From the NCBI RefSeq assembly GCF_901709675.1, contig NC_051096.1, positions 6,351,001 to 6,415,000 of the forward strand: a stretch of 64,000 nt of DNA, read 5' to 3'. This document shows, in pieces, positions 46,404-59,580 of the stretch. A program made the position numbers and the translations under genes. The DNA comes from Syngnathus acus (taxonomy: Eukaryota; Chordata; Actinopteri; Syngnathiformes; Syngnathidae). Under the pieces are notes generated by a model. The model ran no database searches, had not been told where the DNA came from, and saw only the letters and a program-made list of their open reading frames with translations. Position 1 is the stretch's first letter; each line of letters opens with the position of its first letter.

Positions 46404-49400
46404 GCCATAAGAAGCTTCTCTTCACCTTTGGAGTCTATATGAGATCCAATTCAGTTGTTTACAACATGAGCTGTTTTTCTCTTGTGGCGTAAGACATCCA
46501 TGAAACTGTTGGTCATTTCATTCCCATTTTGAATATCAGAAAAAAAAAAAAAAAACATTGACTGAGGGCTCAGATAGAAACGACTGTAGCTGTCATGTAG
46601 CGTTTCAAAAATGTCCCGACCAGAATTGTGTGTCCGTCTGCTATCATGTAATGCGTATTTTTACAACATTTGTTAAAATGATGCGTCATTTTTTTAGTAG
46701 GCTTTCCCCTGTTTCAAGTGAAAGTTTATTTCTTCTGTAAAACATTTAGTAATATCGTACTTTAGCAATGCCGATAGATGGATCAGTGAGGTTTTTGCAT
46801 TTGGAGCTGATCGTTACTGATGGACTCAATAAATAAACACTTTGAATGAATCAATCATAATACACTGACTCATCCCAGCAACAATCATCTATATTATCTA
46901 TCTGTGTCTCATTAGTCTCCTTTCTGTCTTGAAATACTATATTCCTCTGAGTTTGTGCAATACTGTCTCCTCCTAAAAGTCATGTTATTGCTGGCATATG
47001 GCAGTGAAAGGGTTACAAGCCTCATTTGATGAGGGTAGAATTAAATCGTAGATGTTTCCATGGTGATCCTGTCATCGGGGCCGGCGAGCTGTCGTGAAAG
47101 CCTCACCATCAATAATATTAGCAATAATAACAATAATGGCACTTGTGAAATGCAGCGTCGGTAGAAGTGACGATGGCATTCATGAATCCACACACAAATG
47201 TGTTTATTTTCATAACGCTCCGCCTTTCCCCTTCCCAGCATTAGATTTATTGAGTGTTTGCTTAAAGCCTTGTGAAGAAAGTATTTGTCAAAGCTCATTA
47301 TGCCTCAGTGCATAAATCAAAACTTCATAATATTGTTCCCCGAGTAGCAAAGTACATGACTTAATCATTTGTATCTCTGGTCAGTATGATGCATTTTAGT
47401 CTTTTTATTCATTTCGATATTTTAGTCCTATCGGGATGATGTCTATTTTCTAAATGATGCAAAAAGAAATAATAAATACTGACTTTAAAGTGGCTTTTGC
47501 GTACCTGCAGCCCTCAACCTGGCCACGTGACTAGTCAGCTGGTCTGCTGCACATCCTGACTTCCTCGCGACTGTTTACGAGGCTTCATCTCTTCCAAACA
47601 GCCCAAATCTGGCTCTTCTGTGAACACATCACAGTCAGGGACATGGTCGTGTACGGGCGAGCATTCGCCTGTTAATACTTGAGTGAGTATTTTTATGCGA
47701 TGGAATATATTTTGTCGCTACTTGACGGTGGTGGAGTTAGCTAGCTGTGTGTGGCGGAAGTAACTACGGGCCGTGCTAATAGCTGAGCTAACATCACATA
47801 GCGTACTATGTAGTTGCTTTTATGCTTCATTTCATTTCGTGACATATATGAAGTACATTTCTTATCATGTCCAAGTAAAATGCGCATCTTTTTTTTGCAG
47901 CGTAAATTGGTGCATACTGGTTGTGGTTCGGCGTTTGATTCTGCCTTCATGTTTGTCTGAATGTGCCTTCATTGTTCACATCATCTAAGTTAAACATTTA
48001 ATTCATAATAACCATGTATGATGATGTTTTGTCTTGGCCTCAAATGTGGCCATGCATATTTTTGATCGGCCTACCTTCGGATTCGTTTTCAGCCATAGAA
48101 AGTGATGTATCCATAGGCATTGCAGAGACATTTATGCAATTCGGTCATGCCAACGCAGTTGCGAATTTGTTACTGCAAGTCTCTCTGCTGCAACACAATA
48201 ATCGGGATAAGCTGCTAGCTCTGTAGAAACCTGAAAAAAATATTGATCATTTAAATCGGGTGTGTTGCAGCAGGCCTAAAATTTGTGCAAGTGCTATCTG
48301 CACGCCAGCAAACAAAAATGGAATACAAATGCAATATAATATATTGAATGCAGATGAATTGCCTGTAGCATTGAATTATTCTGCCTGTCACTATACATCA
48401 GTGGCATATACAGATGAACAAAGAGCCATTATTTGTTGTATTTAACTAATCTTTGGACCAATGACATAAAATCAGATAATTTCCTATGGGTAGACTGATG
48501 TTAAAAATACAATTTCAGTGTGTTTGACATCTGTGGGTTAGTCTGACCTACTTTGGCCATTGTTGTGGGTGACTAATGATAGAATGTATGATTCCTGGGC
48601 AACTAAAAATGTCAAATTTGATGCTAAATGAGTGATGTATGTGTTCCTGTTCCTCTCGATGTGCTTCTTCAGTCGCATAGTTTTGTAATTGAATCAGTTT
48701 GGATTGAGAAAGTTTGTGATACTTACCAGGCTTAAGGCCAGGCTGGCACTTGTTCCTGGTTGCTTTTGGAGCATGTGACCGGCTGAGAGCTCCTGCATGC
48801 ACGGGCTCTAAGGAAAGAGAGGCATGTGAGTTTGTTTAGCTGGGCTGTCTGCCATGCTTCTTTTTGCTCCCTGATAATGTTCACATTGAGGGGGGGGGGG
48901 GGGGGGGGGGGGAAATCATCAGTTTATTTTAAAATGTTCAGAATCAGTTGAGTTTATTTGATGGTGATTTTTCTGAAACTAGGCCTAAAGATTATTGTCT
49001 GCAGAAATTCTCCTGTCCCTTCAGCAAAACATTCAATAGTGTTGAATAATATGGCACCTTTGAGGTCCAAGGAGCTCAGGGTAAACTTTCAGAACAAGCG
49101 TTCCCTTGTGCTTTATCCTGTAATCGAAACTGAACACTGTGTCTGTTTTGTGGGCTGCCTACTTGTAGTTTTTCTTTTTCTTTTTTTTTTTTAAAAAGCC
49201 ACTTGGAAGAAGGAGTGCTTTTGAAGTTGCAATGTACTGAAGTGAAACCCCTGAACCATCAGCTGATTGCCTGTTTCCGAACATTCTCATGACGCTAAAG
49301 ATTGTAATGCCGCGGCTGTAATCAAGCAGAAACACAAGGTTAGTGTTGCTCTCAAGTCGAGAGGGATTTATGGCAACCATCAAAGTTGGTCGAGGGTTGC

Positions 49401-50595
49401 GAATGTTCATCTAGCTGTGATTCTGCAATTTCAATTATTCAGAAATGTCAAGCTGCAGCAGCTGCAGGTATAAAAGCATGTTAATCAATGCCTTCAGGAA
49501 AATAACAGAAGATGATTTCTTAGAATCCTTTTTGTCTTACTCAGGCTGCCAAGAAGCAAGTTCTATCAAGCAAGTAATTTCCTCAGAGCACAAGTTCAAA
49601 AATGATTCTTATTTTTGGAAGGATGGGACAACGCTTTGGGTGTGTGAGGCCTGTAGGGACACATGGCGTCTCAGAATAACTTTTTGAGATTTTATTTTTG
49701 GCACGAGTGCTGGATTTCTGTAAAGGGCAAAATATAAGTTTGCAATGCAACTGCTTCCCAGCGTTTGAAGATGTGTCCAAAGAAAGCACACAGGCACATA
49801 CATTATGCATACAATGATTTCTATTTTGATGACGCGTGGAGCTGATTTATGTCGCGGCGCTCCCATTCACATGGTTAATAGGTTTAAGAGATTCCTTTGT
49901 CGTCTTATTTCCACAATTAATAAATGGAAAGAGGAGGCCCGCTATTCTGTCGGCCGCTGTATTAAACTAGCCGTTTTCATAAATGCGCAATAATCCAAAA
50001 CCGGATAAAGACTGGAGGCAGAATTGGTTAACCTAGATTGCCTTTGTTTTCTGAGAAAGTTCTCTGAGCTACTAAGACGAGTTTCTTTTTTCTTCCCCTC
50101 GCTTTCGGGATTAGAATTCATTACGTTGCTCTTTCTGTATCAGTGTGTGATATCATAGTTGAAAACAAATATGATTGTTTTGCTGATTGGTTTGAACTCG
50201 CCTTTTTAGGATCATAACAGAATCGCCAAACCGTACGTGGGCCATGTTGACAAAACTGCAAAAACATCCCTTATCGTTGTGTCATCTTCCAATAAAGCTC
50301 TGCAAGATCTTAGCACATAACAAACCGTAAAATAAGAGACCCGACAGTTTGCGGCAGTAATTAAAATGTATTCGCTTCTGGCCTCGCCTTACAGTTAAAA
50401 TTCTAATTAAAGTGGTTAAAAAAAAGTCAATTGAGAGTATAATTATTTGTTTTCGTTAGTCATAATCTAAGGAATGACAAAAATGTCTCAAATGAAGTGT
50501 TCTCTTTAATTCTCCCAAATTAAACTCCGTTTATATCCCACCATTCATTTTGTTACCTTGCACTGATAGTAGCGTGATTGTTTTTCTCCGTGCAG
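46404..50595. other. satb1 3' UTR, intergenic region and tbc1d5 promoter region
   Basis: AATAAATAAA at 46828-46837 ends the satb1 transcript. The tbc1d5 promoter probably lies around 47.5-47.7 kb: a CACGTGAC E-box (47524-47531) precedes a possible non-coding first exon ending at 47682 (CTTGA/GTGAGT). The rest, to the 5' UTR exon at 50596, would then be tbc1d5 intron and holds only simple repeats, including a 23-G run at 48890-48912. No other gene is seen. Confidence 0.45.
48890..48912 (+). repeat. Poly(G) run of 23
   Basis: Uninterrupted G homopolymer; potential G-quadruplex and a likely sequencing or assembly length error. Confidence 0.9.
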
Positions 50596-50647
50596 ACGTG
50601 TCCTCTTCTTCTGAGTCTTGGCTGAGGGGACTTCTGAAACTGTGATT
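50596..50647 (+). other. tbc1d5: Putative non-coding 5' exon of tbc1d5
   Basis: A 52-nt stretch between an acceptor (CTCCGTGCAG) and a donor (GATT/GTAAGTAG), 117 bp upstream of the acceptor (50761-50764) of the exon that carries the start codon. TBC1D5 genes have several untranslated 5' exons. Confidence 0.5.
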
Positions 50648-50772
50648 GTAAGTAGAGCAAATTTGAACAGATTATCCAGTGAATATAAATGAATTTGAAT
50701 GTCATACTTGGAATGAATTTGCTTGGTCTACTAGCCTGTGTGATTTTGGCGTGTCTTGTCACAGATTGGGCC

Positions 50773-53700
50773 ATGCAGCACCCCAACTTCGAGACCTGCC
50801 ACCCGCTCCAGGCAGACGAGCTGCAGGAGACGGGTTTCGACCCGCTCAACAATATCAACAAGAACCACAGCAGTAGGTCATCCCTTAGTGATCACAATAA
50901 AACTTTTTTTAAATGTGCCTTTTTTCTCCGAGCATTTTAAACGCCGCTTACCACTGTTCTTAAAGTTGAATATTTGTGCTGACTGTTTTGTATGAGTCAC
51001 ATAAGTGACTTGTGCCATCCAGGGGCTGTTTTGTGTGTGGGGGGGTGGCATGTTGCGGCACTGACGAATATTCATACTGAGTGTCCCCGTGGAACGATCC
51101 ACTCTTGTAATTAATGTTGATAGACAGCTTCCAGACTTGAGTGCGTGTTCACCTGCAGGCCAAATTAGACATATTACCGTCATTAAAGACAAATAAGAAT
51201 ACTGCTCTGGATCATCACGTTGCCTCAAGTGTATTTAAGTTACAGTATGTAGAAACGGCGGAAAGTCAAGTTTGCGTTTATGGAAGTTTTCTGCTGTTAT
51301 CGCTATAAAAACATGATGGATCTTTATTTTTATTACCTTTACCTACCCTCTTGTGGGTGTGTTTGTCTCAACAGGAGGCTCTCTTGACAGCGCCACTCAG
51401 TCACAGTCAACCTTCCCCTCGTACAGGTGAGCATTTGCAGTGTTTACTTGTGTGGGCGCATCATAAACTCCGGGCCCGGCCTCCTGGTTTTTACTGCCGC
51501 TTGCCACTTTAGATGAATAATAGGTGGAGATCTTCATAAATATCTCGCCCCGCCTTCCCTGTGCAGGAAAGAATGGGACGACTTATTCCTCAACAGTAAT
51601 TACCTGGCCAGGATCCGGCAGGCAGGCATCAGCGGTAGATTGAGGAGCAGCCGTTTTCGAAGCGTATGCTGGAAGGTGACTGACTGCCAAATGGATCGAG
51701 CAGCACTGCCCGCCCACACTTGTCCCTTTTTTAATAGAGCTGTAAAAGTGCAAAATGACTGCATGCATTTGCTGCATCCTGTACATATGTACTGGTTCTC
51801 CACAGTTGTATCTGGAGGCTCTTCCAGAAGATAAGAGTCAGTGGATCAACAAGACCAAGGAGCTTCGGGGCCATTATGAGAAGATTAAAGAAACAGTGAG
51901 CGCTTTGTTGACATTTCATATAAAAACTACCATGGGCTATTCTGAACCAGAATGATGTATGTAAACGTCAAACATTTTATGATTTCATTAATCAGAGAAA
52001 GTTGTAAAAATTTGATACTATAGGTAGATGGTTGTTTAACCTAACTTGGGATAAAAAGAAAAACGGCTAACAAGTAGACAATTTATGCTAGCTATTAATG
52101 GCTTTAGCTAGCTAGCTACCTACCAAAAGCTATTACGTTTTGACCTGTAACCTATAAGCTTTTAATACAAAACGGTACAAACATAAAAAATAACCCATCA
52201 AACCCATAAAACATAAGACCCATAAAACATAATATCTCCTCACCTCGATGGTTTGTTTTGTCCACAAAATGAAAAATAAGAAGGATGTCAGGAAACTATT
52301 TGATGTCAACGGCACGTAACAGCGCCCTCTAGCGTGTCTGTATAAGTAATGTGGTCTAATAATTACTGTGCCATATAATCAATCAAATATTATACAAATT
52401 CGAATACTAAAAATATTTTATGCCGTGTTTGTTCTTTCTATAACACAGACATTAGCTCATTTCCCAACATCACAAATCATTTAAAAAATATTTATTTATT
52501 TGTTTATTTATTTGCATACAGCACATCACCAACCCTCGCAAGGCTGCCGGCCAGCAGGATTTAGTGGTCAATAATCCGTTGTCCCAAGATGAGGAGGTGA
52601 GTAAAACACATCACTAGTTCATCAATATAATTTTTTTTTTTTGTGTATGTGACTCCATTTATGCCATTAGGCTCGTGCTTCTTAAAACTCCATCACCATT
52701 TTCCCTGAATTCTGAGTCCTATTTGTTATTCCTGCCCAGAGCCCGTGGAACAAGTTCTTCCAGGATAAAGAGCTGAAGGGGATGATAAAACAAGACGTAT
52801 TGAGAACGTATGTAACATTCCAATTCCAGTTGACTTGACTGCTGTTCCAATCTCATTCACTTTGTTTTGTTTTTTTTGTTTTTAATTCTCAAGGTTTCCC
52901 GAGATACGATACTTCCAAGATGAAGATGTGCGGACCAAGCTGACTGACATTCTCTTCTGCTATGCCAGAGAAAATGAACAATTACTTTATAAGCAGGTAT
53001 GGGCTTTGTAACACTTGCGCTGACGCGAGGGTGTCTTGGCTTCCTAGGCTTTTGAAAAAAGCGAATGGCATTCCTGAAAACTTTCCACATGTGTCCGAAC
53101 AAAAGTAACCAAGCGGCTTTGTGATGGAGTCATTAACATTGTCTGCAACTAGCGCCAGGAACTGGCATCTTACTTGCAAAATGGAAGTGACACATGGCCA
53201 GGCAGCCGCTAACAATATCTAAATTAAACCTGTCGTTCTGGATTACAAAGCTCGTGCGTCACTATTAAAAGAAGACTGAACACAAATGAGGCCTATTTTC
53301 TCTCCCGCCTGGCCCCTTAAACACCTCCACACTATCCTGTCCGTCCGTCCGTCCGCAGGGGATGCATGAACTGCTGGCTCCCATCGTGTTCGTGCTTCAC
53401 TGCGACCATCAAGCCTTCCAACACGCCAGTGAGACGGCAAGCGCCAGGTCACTCGCTGTTTTCTGTCGACCTTTGACCTGTTGAACCTTTATTGTCTTGA
53501 GAGGATTTCATTGATGTTCTTGTTACATGTGGAGACACTGCATTGTCGATTTTGGTTACATCGCTGTCTCTTGTCTTCGCAGTGAGGAGATGAAATGCTT
53601 GTTGGATCCATTGTACCTCGAGCATGATGCCTAGTGAGTATGAATAAAGGCGTGGACATTATTATTTTCAAATTATCAACCAGTTTGATCCTTTGTCTCA

Positions 53701-56700
53701 TACACTTTTTTTTTTTTCCTCCCCCTTCAGTGCACTTTTCTCTCTACTGATGGAAACGGCAGAGCCGTGGTTCTCCTGCTATGAGAGAGAAGTGAGGCGG
53801 GTGAGTTTCATATTCACCATTTTGTAATCTGGCTCATTCTATACTAATCTGACTTTATACCTCCAGGGTAAAGAAGAAATGCTTACCAGCATCCCTTTTG
53901 CCCGGCCTCAGGACTCTGGGCCATCTGTTGCCATAGTTACCAAAGTCAACCGCATCCAGGATCAGCTGGTGAAGAAGCACGACGTGGAGCTGCACATGCA
54001 TCTCAACCGGCTGGAAATCGCCCCACAAATTTACGGAATGTCAGTTCTTTCACTTCTATCTTGTTTTCTTTTTTGTACACAAAGACAAATTGTGCCTTTT
54101 TTTGTGACCCTTCAGCCGCTGGGTGCGTTTGCTGTTCGGTCGTGAATTTCCACTTCAGGACCTGCTGGTGGTTTGGGACGCTCTGTTTGCCGACAGCATC
54201 ACCCTGGACCTCGTCGATTACGTCTTTGTTGCCATGCTGCTCTACATCCGAGATGCGAGTAAGCTCCACTCAAACCCAAAAGCTAGCTTGTATAGTGAAA
54301 TCATTTTTATTATTATTTTATTTTTATTTGTTTTTTAATCTTAGCTCTTTTGTCATCTGCGTTTCAGTGATTGCGAGCAACTTCCAAACTTGCCTCGGCC
54401 TCCTCATGCATTACCCTCCAATCGGAGACATCAACTCCCTGCTCCAGAAAGCTCTCTTCCTCCGAGATCCAAGAGTAAGTCATGCTCAAGCGTGTGTGAT
54501 GATTAAAAATTGATTTCACATTTCTCCGCAAGGTTGTCATTCATACATATTGGCCAATTTCACAAAAAAATTCCCGGCAAGATTTGGATGAAGCGCTTAA
54601 ATGTTTCTCTCTCTCACTGCTTGTTGAAGAACCATCCCCGACCTGTCAACTACCAGTTCCAGCAGAACCTGGATTACTACAAAACGAGGGGCGCCGACTT
54701 GATGAATAAGACACGGTAAATTGAAACTCATTAACAGAATAGATATTACAGACAACTAGACAAACCAAAACTCACTTGCTCTGCTCACATGCTTTGACCA
54801 GTGAGTATATAAAGCAGAAATGTTTACTTGCTGTAGTCACTAAGTATCTGGATACAGAACAAATTGACCTTTTAAAAATGATTATGAAAACATTGGAATC
54901 AGTATTAATAGTTGGAGGCCAATCGATGGAGCACACAGAAGGTTGACCTTTACAACTGAATAAACTCAAAACAAGCTTTATAAAGCAACACGCTTTCTTT
55001 TATTTAAGCTTTTTTTAAATTTTTTTTATAAGATTGAAGGTCCAAGCTAATCTGATTGTTTGATGTTTTCATCGCAATTCATAAACCTCCCAAGGAAAAA
55101 AAAAAACTTATTGACTTTGAATTAGTTTTAACAGTAAAGCGTTGGTTCTTGCCACTCAATAAGTATTTTCTCAAAATATGGCATCATTTATCGCAACTCA
55201 TTGTTTCTAATCATTTGTGTTGTCTTAAAGTCTTTCTCTGATGCTCACATGGACATCATGATAATTGCTTGTAGGGGATCCATATTTGATCTTAACTTGA
55301 CCTTCTTCTCAAGTTCCAGCACCAAAGCAGCCCCCCTGAACATCAACAAAGTCTCCAGCAGTCTGCTCAACTTCGGCAGGAAGCTCATCGCGCCGGCCAT
55401 CTCGACAGGCACCGGGTCGCCCATCAACAGCGACGTGCGTCCCACCTCCCCCACCTCCACCTCGGCACCCGCTTTGCCGCACCCTCTCGCCGAGCCTCCC
55501 ACGACCCAGGCGACGCCTCAGACCCAAGGCCACGCCCAATCGCAGCACTACCGCCTGTTGAAGTCCGAGAGCATGCCCGTCTATCTCGGGAAAGGTACGC
55601 AACAGAAGCTAATTAGCTTACGCACACTAGCTTGACTATCGAATGTTAGATGCGGTTTCAGGTGGAGCTTCTCAGGTCCCAACGCAGACCGACACCCAAG
55701 GTAAAGCATGACCACTTGTGTCTGCATGCTAAACAATTTGTCTGTCTCATGCTTGGTTATGACCAGCAGAGGGAGATGACAGACAGCTTCAGTAGGTGGG
55801 CTTGTTGTTTCGTCTCAACTCATGACTCTTCATCTTTCCTCTCAGGCCAAGGCTCCTCTCCCAGCATTGAAAACCTCGCCGCAAGGCCGCGTCAGTCGTC
55901 ATCCTCGCCGCCCTTGCCGCTCTCCAGAGGCGGAAGCGACTTGAGCGCCTCATCGCCGCCCCTCCTGGCCGCCAAGAAAGACTTGTTTTTCCACATCACT
56001 CGTTCACGTTCCCACAGCAAGAGCATGTCCAGGAAGGAGACGGTGAGACGCTCTCAAGGTCTGCTGTTTATCTTTTTAGATTTTATTTATTTATTTTATG
56101 GGTGGCAGGAGGAGGATTTGGAGGCCCAGGTTTCGTTCTTGCAGGGACAGATAAACGACTTGGAGGCCATGAGCAAATATTGTGCTAAGATGATGAACAG
56201 CCACATCTGTAAGTTCAAAGAATCCACACCAACTGTTTGCTTCAGAAAAAAAAACACAAAAAAAACTCTCTTTTGCATTTCTCCTCAGGTAATATTCAGG
56301 AAGTGATTTTGGAAGAACATTTGCAAAAAGAAGACGAGGTTCTTGTTTCACTGGCGGGGCTCAAACAGGTGAGATGATAAAGTTTGTGCGACACACCCCC
56401 CAAGCAACTGCATTTTTTTAAGATCTTCTTACCTCACTTCCTGTCAGATTAAAGACATCCTCAAAGGGGCGCTGCGCTTCAACCAGAGCCAGTTAGAAGC
56501 CGGGGAGAACGAGGAGATCAACATTGCAGACAACCACTACACCTCAGCGGGGGAAACCGCTTTCGGCGATCTCGGCGCGTACCGCGCCAATCGACAACTG
56601 CAAGTTGGCGGGCCAAGGCGAGGCCCCAACGGAGACGGCGGGAGCAAGATGGCGGACGACGAGGAGCAGCAGCAGCAGGAGGAGGAGGAGCAAATGATGA

Positions 56701-57516
56701 CGCCTCACGAGGTTCATTGGCGATGACACTACAGAATGAATGATGTGCATTGGTATTAAATTCACATTGGAATAATTCAGATTTGTCTCACTGTTTGACA
56801 TCGTCTCATTGTCCTCAACTTCTAGAGGCGGGTCCATCTCAAAAAGTTGCTTAAATTGAGGAATTAAATTTCCAACTAAACACAAAAAGTTCATATTTGG
56901 CGTAACACATAGCTCAAACACCTGTTGTAAATTTTGCCATTCAGCTTCTTGTTGGAAAACAAATCATCCAAAAAATACTGAACTGTAATGTGCATAGTTG
57001 TGAATAGTGACAATATGTAGATAATTGATGCCCCCCCCCCCCAAAGAGGATTTGTAATTGCCTGTATATGTCACAAGATGGAGGCAAACTACTCCCAATC
57101 AAAATTAAACCTTGTGCAATGTCATATTTTTTTTTTTTTGCATAGTCATCCACCCCAAGCCTGACACGTTTTTTTTTTTTAATTTCCATTTCAGCTGAGT
57201 TCGCTAAAATAAAAATTGCAGACCGTCCTCTCCTGTACAGGTGCAGTCTTCCATGGGCTCGGAACCTAAGAACTGGGAAGACTACATCCTCATCTCCCAG
57301 GAAGGCGAGGGCGCCGACGGAGGCAGGGCCGCATCGGAGCTCACCCCTCCCATCAGGCGAGGCCGCGGCTTGGTGCGCATGGAGCCCGAAGGAGCCGCCG
57401 GGAATTTTAATGACCCCCTGACAGGAGTCGGCGCCTCGGGCTCCTCCAGCCCGGACGAAGGCTCCACCACCAGCAAGGACTCGGACTTCACCATCGTCAA
57501 CCCAAGTGATTTTTGA
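50773..57516 (+). CDS. tbc1d5: TBC1 domain family member 5 (retromer-associated Rab7 GAP), complete, 21 coding exons
   Basis: Coding exons: 50773-50872, 51375-51426, 51567-51675, 51806-51895, 52522-52596, 52740-52807, 52894-52996, 53359-53447, 53583-53633, 53731-53800, 53867-54039, 54116-54258, 54368-54474, 54630-54715, 55314-55594, 55662-55700 (optional), 55846-56042, 56109-56208, 56289-56368, 56448-56711, 57241-57516. Sum 2553 nt, 850 aa (human 795). The start MQHPNFETCHPLQ matches the human N-terminus. It has an N-terminal LC3-interacting motif (KEWDDLF), then the TBC domain with the catalytic Arg in DVLRTFPEIRYF and Gln in YKQGMHE, and VRLLFGREFPLQDLLVVWDALFAD split around the end. A Ser/Pro-rich disordered region follows, then a coiled coil (EEDLEAQVSFLQGQINDLEA) and a second LC3/retromer-type motif (WEDYILI) in the last exon. 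The protein inactivates Rab7 on endosomes and links retromer to autophagy. The donor after 56711 (GAG/GTTCAT) is weak. A poly(A) signal at 57800-57805 is plausible. Confidence 0.96.
55662..55700 (+). other. tbc1d5: Possible 39-nt cassette exon of tbc1d5
   Basis: It is bounded by TTTCAG and GTAAAG and starts and ends in the same phase as its neighbours (2 + 36 + 1 nt), so the protein reads through with or without it. It would add 13 residues (GASQVPTQTDTQG type) to the disordered Ser/Pro region. Confidence 0.5.
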
Positions 57517-59580
57517 ACAAGTAAACCACTCCCGCCTCTACTTCCTCTTTTACTGTATCTCCTTTGTGAGGTTGCCATAATGGACTTGGCGAGAGGGAGG
57601 GGGCTTTTTGAGAAGCTGCTAGCCTTTTTAAAGTTGCACTTGTAGACTGCGACATGGAGCGGCAGCCTTTGCCCATATTATCTCTTCAGAACTGTCTAAA
57701 CCCATGCAGAATACAGTGGTACCTTGACTTGACTAACCTTGGAGTCATTTTTTTTTTGTAATTTGTTTTAATAAGAAAAAATTGCCATGTGCAATATTGA
57801 ATAAAAACAATTTTATAAACCAATAGATTCCAAAGAAATTCTGTATTCCCTTAATTACACAAAATCTTTCACTTTCACTGACTTTTCTTCTTTTTTTTTT
57901 TACGCTTTCCTCACCTTCAGCTTTCTTTTTTAGCATGCTATAGCATTTTTTGACTCATCACTTGTGTTTTTGGGACCCATAGTTAGAAAAAAGAAAGTCA
58001 ATACCATGCTGGCACAAATAATGCAAACACAGTACTGTAGGGCTCGGCTGCTACTAGCTTCTTTTTTTTTTTTTTTTTTTTTTAAATAAACACAAACGCA
58101 TTACAACTCAAAATCAACATGTAAATTGTGCGTCTTGTAAGTCAAGGTACCACTGAAGTCTCCCGCCTGTCCATGCCAAATAATGACTGTATGTAGTTAA
58201 GCTGCAATTTATCTCACAGAGGACTCCGTCTGTCCGTCCTCTTGAGTGATGAGCCTGATTCGTAATGTCTTCTGTTCGTTACCATCAACCCACGTTATGT
58301 CTTTGTGTCCCTTCAGAGGACATTTACGCCTCTGTTAAGAATGAGGGATGACGGCCTCCTTGTCAAGGACATTGTTCGCCTCCATCCCCCTCTCAAAAAA
58401 ACAGTGCCTCTTAACAGAACAAAATCCCACTGTGATTTTAATCTTTTTTTTTCCATGCTTAAAAACCTTCATCGGTTTCTACTGATTTATTGAAATGATG
58501 GGATGTCTTATTGATTTTAATGTGAAGCTTTTACCGATGTGAACTATTTGTGGTGGAAACCAAAGCAGTTCACACAACCACCTCCCTTCCTCCCCCAACT
58601 GCCCACTCAGCATTACTCACTACAAATAAAAAGTCCTTCTTCTTCTTGACTGGCATTTCCAATAATAATCTTAAAAATAGTCGAAATGCATACATAATAT
58701 ATTTGAAAACCAACGTGCTCTTTTTAAAACTAATTTATTTACATCTCCATTTGTGAAGAAGGTTCTCGTGGACTGGAGCTGCACAATGACTGCACAGATG
58801 GACCTGGAATGTTTACACTTATGTAAAATACTCTTTTTGAAAGGAGAAGGAAAGAAAAACATATTAAAATACTGTACACTATTTTGCAGGCAAAGGCAAC
58901 AGTAGACAGGAGGCAGACGTTTTCACGTGACGCACTGATGGGTTCAGGTTGTGCATTTTAGATTAAAAAAAAATAAAATAAATCCATCAATTTTCCAAAC
59001 CGCTTATCTTCACTATATTTGTGCAAATTTGTTAATTAAAATTTTTGTCAATAATTCTTCCCAGTTTAAGCTTATCGTCAACCTAAACAAAGACAATTAA
59101 CACATTCTATATTTAAGCAAACCACATAACATTACATGGAGTTAAAAAAAAAAAAATTACATTCTATTTAAGTCACTAAGTAAGGACTATAAGGTGCTAT
59201 TTTCCAGAAAAGATATCACAAAGATTCAGGTATTTTTTGCAAAGCTGGAACGGATTAATGGCATTTGCATTCATTTCAATGGGGAACGATGATTTAAGTT
59301 CCTGTAAAGTCAATTTAATTTACTTAACAAATTTAAAGGAACAAAAGGCTTAGCCACACTATTGATAATATCGCTAAAGTCCATTGGGTGTATTTTGTGT
59401 GCTTATTTCTCACTTTAAAAACATCTTGCACAACAGAAAAGTTCTAAAATTGTGTTTTTACAACCAAGATGGACAGACCTCACAATATCAAACTTTAAAT
59501 GGAATATTCCTTGGCGGCTAGTGTAGTGTAGTTGACGGACGACCCATGACGACCCGTGACCCTAACCCGCCCGTCACTAA
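57517..59580. other. Convergent tbc1d5/plcl2 3' flanks
   Basis: About 2 kb between the two stop codons. A plus-strand AATAAA at 57800-57805 would serve tbc1d5. A minus-strand AATAAA (TTTATT at 58734-58739 on plus) could serve plcl2. The sequence is AT-rich with long T runs (58061-58083) and a fragment of a common fish repeat (CCATCAATTTTCCAAACCGC at 58984-59003). No gene is seen. Confidence 0.45.
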
